Source: an uncultured Ruminococcus sp.
Lineage (GTDB): Bacteria; Bacillota; Clostridia; Oscillospirales; Ruminococcaceae
Length of the DNA: 64,000 bases
Assembly: GCF_934476685.1 (NCBI RefSeq)
Contig: NZ_CAKSNX010000001.1
Location: 434,001-498,000 of the forward strand
Direction: 5' to 3'
Shown: in pieces, positions 59,808 through 64,000 of the stretch
Position numbering within the stretch: the stretch's first letter is position 1
Layout: each line of letters opens with the position of its first letter
Translations under genes and position numbers: made by a program
Notes under the pieces: model-generated
What the model saw: the letters and a program-made list of their open reading frames with translations, nothing else
What the model was told of the DNA's origin: nothing
Databases searched by the model: none

Positions 59808-59883
59808 GATATTGACCGAAAGAATTTTCTGACATTTGCAGAAGCCATATTTCGGAAAAAATAAAATCAAAAAGGAGGAGAAA

Positions 59884-62800
59884 ATGATGTTGAAAAGCGC
59901 TAAAAAAGCCACAGCCTTTGTGACCTCGTTCATGATGATGTTCACAGGCGGTCTGGCTGAAACACTGGCGGCTATTTCGGCGTCTGCTGCCAATGCGTCA
60001 ACGATGTATATATACGACGAAAAGGGCAATGATATTTCATCAAACCCTATAATATATCTTGACAATTCAACATACGGCGGCGGAAAGACTTCAACAACAG
60101 TCAAGGTTGCGGTAGACAGTCCGGAGGACACTATCGTCTATGCGACCGACTCAGCGTCAAGCAAGATCATCGGTATCGAGCCTGAGTATCTCGGTAACGG
60201 AGAAGTAAAGCTTACTCTTGACGCAGCGTATGACAAGACAGCAAGACCTAATGACGGTACAGCAAAGGTCACTCTTACTACTTCGAGCGGTGAGGTTTAC
60301 AGAAACCTTACGGTAGTAGCGTATAACCCTGCAAACTGTCTTACTATGAAGTACGGCGACACAGAGCTTTTTACAGACGAAAAGGGCAAGCACAGCTGTA
60401 CGGAAACTACGGTAGGCGTACTTGCAGTTGCAAACCACAAATATCAGTTCACAGGACAGGCTGAGGCTAAGTCCACAGCTAACTCAAAGGCTTCTACCGA
60501 TCAGGTGGAGTATGAGATAGTTGACGGTGTATATAATGGCTCAGGCACGAAGCCAGCTGTTTCTGATAAGGCTGAAATCGATGACAGCGGTCTGTTCACA
60601 CCTAAGAAGAACGGTACTGTAACAGTTATCGCTAAGTTCAAGCCTACTGAAACTTCTAAGAGAGAAAAGGCAGAATATGTTCCTAAGTATATTCAGGTAA
60701 TAATCATCAAGGAAAATCCTGCTACTGCACTTAAGTTCAACAACCCTGTTGAGGCACTTGGCATCGGCGAAACATATCAGCTGGATCTTGAAAAGACTCC
60801 TACATATGAATCCGACACAGGCGCAACAGACGTTATCACATGGACTTCAAGCAACGAGAAGGTGCTTACTGTTGACGACAAGGGTCTTGTTACAGCAGTA
60901 GGAAAGGGTACAGCTACCATTATGGCAAAGGCTGAAAACGATACAGTTTTCACAGCCTGCGACATCAGCGTTATAACAAAGGCAACTTCTATCGCTATCA
61001 CACCTTCACCAACATCTACAAGAGTTAGCGTAGGTACAGAGCTTACTGCAACAATGAGCCCTGCAACAGCAAATGATGAACTCGTTTGGACATCTTCCGA
61101 TGAGAGCATCGCTTCTGTAAGAGTTACAAACTCAGGCAAGGACGAAAATGTTCAGAAGGCAATTATCACAGGTAAGAAGAAGGGTACAGCTGTTATTACA
61201 GTAAAGGCTAAGAACTCAAATGTTGAGGCTAAGTGTACAGTTACTGTAACAGACAGGATCGCTTCTGACAACCTTACTGTTTCATATGCAAAGGGCGACG
61301 AGGTTGTAAATGTTGCTCCTGACGGAACAGTTGATCTTTACACACTCAATGATATAACATTCGATGCAGTTCTTAAAGCTGACGATGGTTCAACTCCAGA
61401 CGACGAGATCGTATGGCAGGTGCTGAACAATGAGAATGATTATATTACTATAAATAAGAAAGACAACAAGAGCATCAGCATTCATGCTGCATCACCAGGA
61501 ACAGTTACACTTAAGGCTTCTTCAAGTGCGAACAGCGCTATCAGCCAGACTTTCAAGGTAACAGTTCTTAAAGCCTGCGATAAGGCGGTCATCAAGGATG
61601 TTGCTACCGAAAAGGCTTGCACAGGCAAATCCCTCAACGTTGGCAACACACTTGGTCTTACGGTAGATTACACTATCGAAGGCAACTATCCATACAACCA
61701 TGACGATGTTCTCAGCTATTGGGAATCAAGCGATGACAAGATCGCAACAGTAAACTCAAAGGGTGTAGTTACAGCCGTTTCAAACGGTACAGCAAGGATC
61801 ACTGCTTACTCTGCTTCAGGCAAGAAGGTAATGACTTCTATAACTGTATTTACAACATCAAGCGTTACTATCAGCGGCGTTACCGCTTCACCTGACGGAT
61901 CATCACTCCCGTCAACAACTATCGCACTTGCAAAGGACGGCACAGGAAAGAGAACAATGGGCCGTGTTGTAAGAAATCAGAACAACCAGTCTGTAAGCAA
62001 CTGTGACGTTGTATGGCTCTCATCAAATTCTGATGTTGCTACTATCGACAACAGCGGTGTTGTAACAGCTCACGATGTAGGCGTTACAACTATCACACTC
62101 AGATCCGGTTCAAAGTCTGAAAGCTGTCTGCTCTATGTTACATATGCAGCAACAAACTTCACTATCGACGCAATTCCGGATCAGGTTTATTCACCTCTTG
62201 CACAGGAATATGTTCCGCTCCCTGTTGTTACTATCCCTGCAATGAACAAGGAACTCGTTAAGGACGTTGACTACACTATCGAGTATGTAAACAACACAAA
62301 GGTCGGTACTGCAACTGTCAAGATCGCAGGTATCGATCCTTACACAAGCACAAAGTCTGTTACATTCAAGATCGTAAAAAGACCTCTTACAGATGCAGCT
62401 GTCGTAGTAGATACTATCGACGATCAGCAGTACACAGGTACAGCTATCACTCCTGAGCCAGTTGTAAAGTGTCAGGGCGTTATCCTCAAGAAGGGTACAG
62501 ACTACACTGTAAGATACTCAAACAACACAAAGGTAGGTACTGCAACAGTAACTATCACAGGTGCAGGCAACTACACAGGCAGCACAGCGGTTTCATTTGA
62601 TATCAAGTGCGCACACAAGAACTCAAAGGTAACTATCACTAAGGAAGCTACCTGCGAAGAGGACGGCTCAGCAGTTTACGACTGCTCCGACTGCAAGCAG
62701 AAGGTAACAGAAGTTATCCCTAAGCTTGGTCACAATGTAACTTCATACACAGTTACAAAGCAGCCTACACTCACAGCAGCAGGCACAAAGACAGGCAAGT

Positions 62801-63738
62801 GTACAAGATGCGGAAAGACAGTTTCAGTTTCTATTCCTAAGCTCGTAAACATCTCATCCGCAACAGTTACACTTTCTGCTCAGTCATATGCTTACACAGG
62901 CACAGCTAAAAAGCCTTCCGTTACAGTTAAGCTCAACGGTACAACACTTAAGTCAGGTACAGATTACACTGTTTCCTACAAGAACAACACAAATGCCGGT
63001 ACAGCTACCGTTACTGTTACAGGTAAGGGCGCTTACGGCGGAAAAGCTTCAAAGAACTTCGCTATCACAGCCGCTTCACTTTCAAACTTCACAATCACAG
63101 TAGGAAACGGCTCAGGTACAGAGTTCTTCAGAGGCACAAGAATAAAGCCTGTTGTAAAGGTAACAAACGGAACAACAGTTATCCCTTCAACAAACTACAC
63201 AGTAGTATATCTCAACAACCTTTCTGTTGGCACAGCAACTGTTAAGATCACAGGTAAGAATGGTCTTAAGGGTACTGTAACAAAGACATTCGATATCGTA
63301 CAGCGTTCTATCGCTAACTGCGACGTTGAATTTGAGTATGCAAAGTACTATTTCACAGGCGCAAGACTTAAGCCTAACTTCAAGGTTTACTGCAACGGCG
63401 TTGAAATGTACAGCGGAAACTACACAGCAGTTTACTCAAATAACCTGACAGCAGGTACAGCTACTGTTACTCTCACAGGTATGAAGAACCTTAAGGGTAC
63501 TGTTACAAAGACCTTTAAGATCCTCCCACGTTCAGTATCAGGCTGCACAGTAAATCTCACAAAGAATACTTCAAACAAGTATAAGCCAAACGTAAGCGTA
63601 GCATACTACGGCAGAGAGATCTACAGCGGAAACTATACAGTTTCATACTCAGCTGTAAAGAACGGACAGGTAACTGTTAAGATCACAGGTAAGAACAGCC
63701 TTTCAGGTACTGTTACAAAGACATATACAGTTTCATAA
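59884..63738 (+). CDS. large secreted Ig-like (BIG2/MBG) repeat protein
   Basis: A 1,284-residue surface protein. A signal peptide (basic start, then FVTSFMMMFTGGLAETLAAI, cleavage near SASA) is followed by a unique region to about 290, then five BIG2-type domains (residues about 300-750) with the VXWTSSXXXVATVXXXGXVTA pattern, MBG-like domains (750-905), a Cys-containing segment with four CxxC pairs (about 905-985; CAHKN.., CSDCKQK, CTRCGKT), and four MBG repeats to the end. No LPXTG, SLH or dockerin is visible, so attachment is unclear. Its tail repeats match the fragment at the left edge. AAAAGGAGGAG precedes the ATG at 59884. Confidence 0.87.
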   Translation: MMLKSAKKATAFVTSFMMMFTGGLAETLAAISASAANASTMYIYDEKGNDISSNPIIYLDNSTYGGGKTSTTVKVAVDSPEDTIVYATDSASSKIIGIEPEYLGNGEVKLTLDAAYDKTARPNDGTAKVTLTTSSGEVYRNLTVVAYNPANCLTMKYGDTELFTDEKGKHSCTETTVGVLAVANHKYQFTGQAEAKSTANSKASTDQVEYEIVDGVYNGSGTKPAVSDKAEIDDSGLFTPKKNGTVTVIAKFKPTETSKREKAEYVPKYIQVIIIKENPATALKFNNPVEALGIGETYQLDLEKTPTYESDTGATDVITWTSSNEKVLTVDDKGLVTAVGKGTATIMAKAENDTVFTACDISVITKATSIAITPSPTSTRVSVGTELTATMSPATANDELVWTSSDESIASVRVTNSGKDENVQKAIITGKKKGTAVITVKAKNSNVEAKCTVTVTDRIASDNLTVSYAKGDEVVNVAPDGTVDLYTLNDITFDAVLKADDGSTPDDEIVWQVLNNENDYITINKKDNKSISIHAASPGTVTLKASSSANSAISQTFKVTVLKACDKAVIKDVATEKACTGKSLNVGNTLGLTVDYTIEGNYPYNHDDVLSYWESSDDKIATVNSKGVVTAVSNGTARITAYSASGKKVMTSITVFTTSSVTISGVTASPDGSSLPSTTIALAKDGTGKRTMGRVVRNQNNQSVSNCDVVWLSSNSDVATIDNSGVVTAHDVGVTTITLRSGSKSESCLLYVTYAATNFTIDAIPDQVYSPLAQEYVPLPVVTIPAMNKELVKDVDYTIEYVNNTKVGTATVKIAGIDPYTSTKSVTFKIVKRPLTDAAVVVDTIDDQQYTGTAITPEPVVKCQGVILKKGTDYTVRYSNNTKVGTATVTITGAGNYTGSTAVSFDIKCAHKNSKVTITKEATCEEDGSAVYDCSDCKQKVTEVIPKLGHNVTSYTVTKQPTLTAAGTKTGKCTRCGKTVSVSIPKLVNISSATVTLSAQSYAYTGTAKKPSVTVKLNGTTLKSGTDYTVSYKNNTNAGTATVTVTGKGAYGGKASKNFAITAASLSNFTITVGNGSGTEFFRGTRIKPVVKVTNGTTVIPSTNYTVVYLNNLSVGTATVKITGKNGLKGTVTKTFDIVQRSIANCDVEFEYAKYYFTGARLKPNFKVYCNGVEMYSGNYTAVYSNNLTAGTATVTLTGMKNLKGTVTKTFKILPRSVSGCTVNLTKNTSNKYKPNVSVAYYGREIYSGNYTVSYSAVKNGQVTVKITGKNSLSGTVTKTYTVS

Positions 63739-63778
63739 GCTTAACTGAGCTGCAAAACTGAAAAGATTTGTCATAAAG

Positions 63779-63821
63779 AAGGGCCTCCCGAAAAGCAAAA
63801 GCTTTCGGGAGGTCCTTTCGT
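63779..63821. terminator. bidirectional intrinsic terminator
   Basis: AAGGGCCTCCCGAAA / TTTCGGGAGGTCCTT (63779-63793, 63803-63817), one G-U pair, between convergent genes. Confidence 0.88.
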
Positions 63822-63840
63822 TTGTATTGGATCAATGGGT

Positions 63841-64000
63841 TCAGTCGAGTGAACTCCATATCATATTATAAAGAGTTTTTACTGTTCTTGTGCAGCCTGA
63901 GCCTGCGAGCTGGATAAAATACAGCATAGCCATATCTTCAACAGGGTCTATTGCAAAATAACAGCCCATCCAGCCGTCCCAGCCGAACTGTCCCTCTGAG
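63841..64000 (-). CDS. beta-lactamase-fold serine hydrolase, C-terminal fragment
   Basis: The last 52 codons of a minus-strand gene, open to the edge of the window. The translated piece reads GQFGWDGWMGCYFAIDPVED, then MAMLYFIQLAGSGC, which is the C-terminal G-W-x-G-x-x-G..F..DP...... strand pair of class C beta-lactamase/DD-peptidase-type serine hydrolases (esterase EstB-like). It lacks the catalytic SxxK and YxN motifs because they lie upstream, outside the window. The role (esterase, peptidase or other) is not determinable. Confidence 0.75.
   Translation of the reverse strand, partial: SEGQFGWDGWMGCYFAIDPVEDMAMLYFIQLAGSGCTRTVKTLYNMIWSSLD

Overview
The window looks like chromosome from a low-to-moderate GC, Gram-positive anaerobic gut or rumen clostridium, closest in feel to Ruminococcus (Oscillospiraceae); the assignment is an inference. 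Supporting signs are strong AGGAGG ribosome sites, textbook sigma-A promoters (many TTGACA-N17-TATAAT), intrinsic terminators after most operons, secreted Ig-like and CotH proteins, a lipoprotein glycoside hydrolase, ger-type genes, 4Fe-4S ferredoxins and a Crp/Fnr regulator. No tRNA, rRNA, CRISPR array, transposase or phage gene was seen.

Layout. 1-10 kb: 3' end of an Ig-repeat surface protein, a malQ-glgP glycogen/maltodextrin operon, a FemAB-type ligase, a FliB-like lysine methylase with a small partner, a GH5 lipoprotein and a Cys/Met-metabolism PLP enzyme. 10-18 kb: radC; a three-gene operon of two dynamin-like GTPases flanking an M48-fold protein whose zinc site is destroyed; an Hpt protein translationally coupled to a nicotinamidase. 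18-30.5 kb, mostly minus strand: ABC-F / GNAT / sialate-esterase operon, DUF2461 with a polytopic membrane protein, a frameshifted GNAT gene, cytidine deaminase, an EFR1 flavodoxin-ferredoxin, and a MarR-controlled heterodimeric ABC exporter. 30.5-39.5 kb: pantothenate uptake and coaX, a divergent Crp/Fnr regulator and ferredoxin sharing a 16-bp palindrome, about 970 bp of non-coding repeats, a membrane-protein/XRE cassette with three phased operators, rplM-rpsI with a leader, and nadA. 39.5-53.4 kb: ilvB, an AI-2E family permease, gerA-gerB-gerC, a lipoprotein, a MoxR ATPase, Fe-alcohol dehydrogenase, CotH lipoprotein and a ZIP transporter. 53.4-64 kb: metY behind a cysteine-rich leader ORF, an EamA exporter, a ribbon-helix-helix gene linked to clpB behind a phased operator array, a 1,284-residue Ig-like surface protein related to the one at the left edge, and the end of a beta-lactamase-fold gene.

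The most promising unexplained items are the dynamin / pseudo-M48 / dynamin operon, the Cys-rich leader of metY, the RHH-clpB unit with three operator-like sites at 21-bp steps, the class II Crp/Fnr site upstream of the ferredoxin, and the hairpin-rich repeat tract that also supplies the ferredoxin's last residues.
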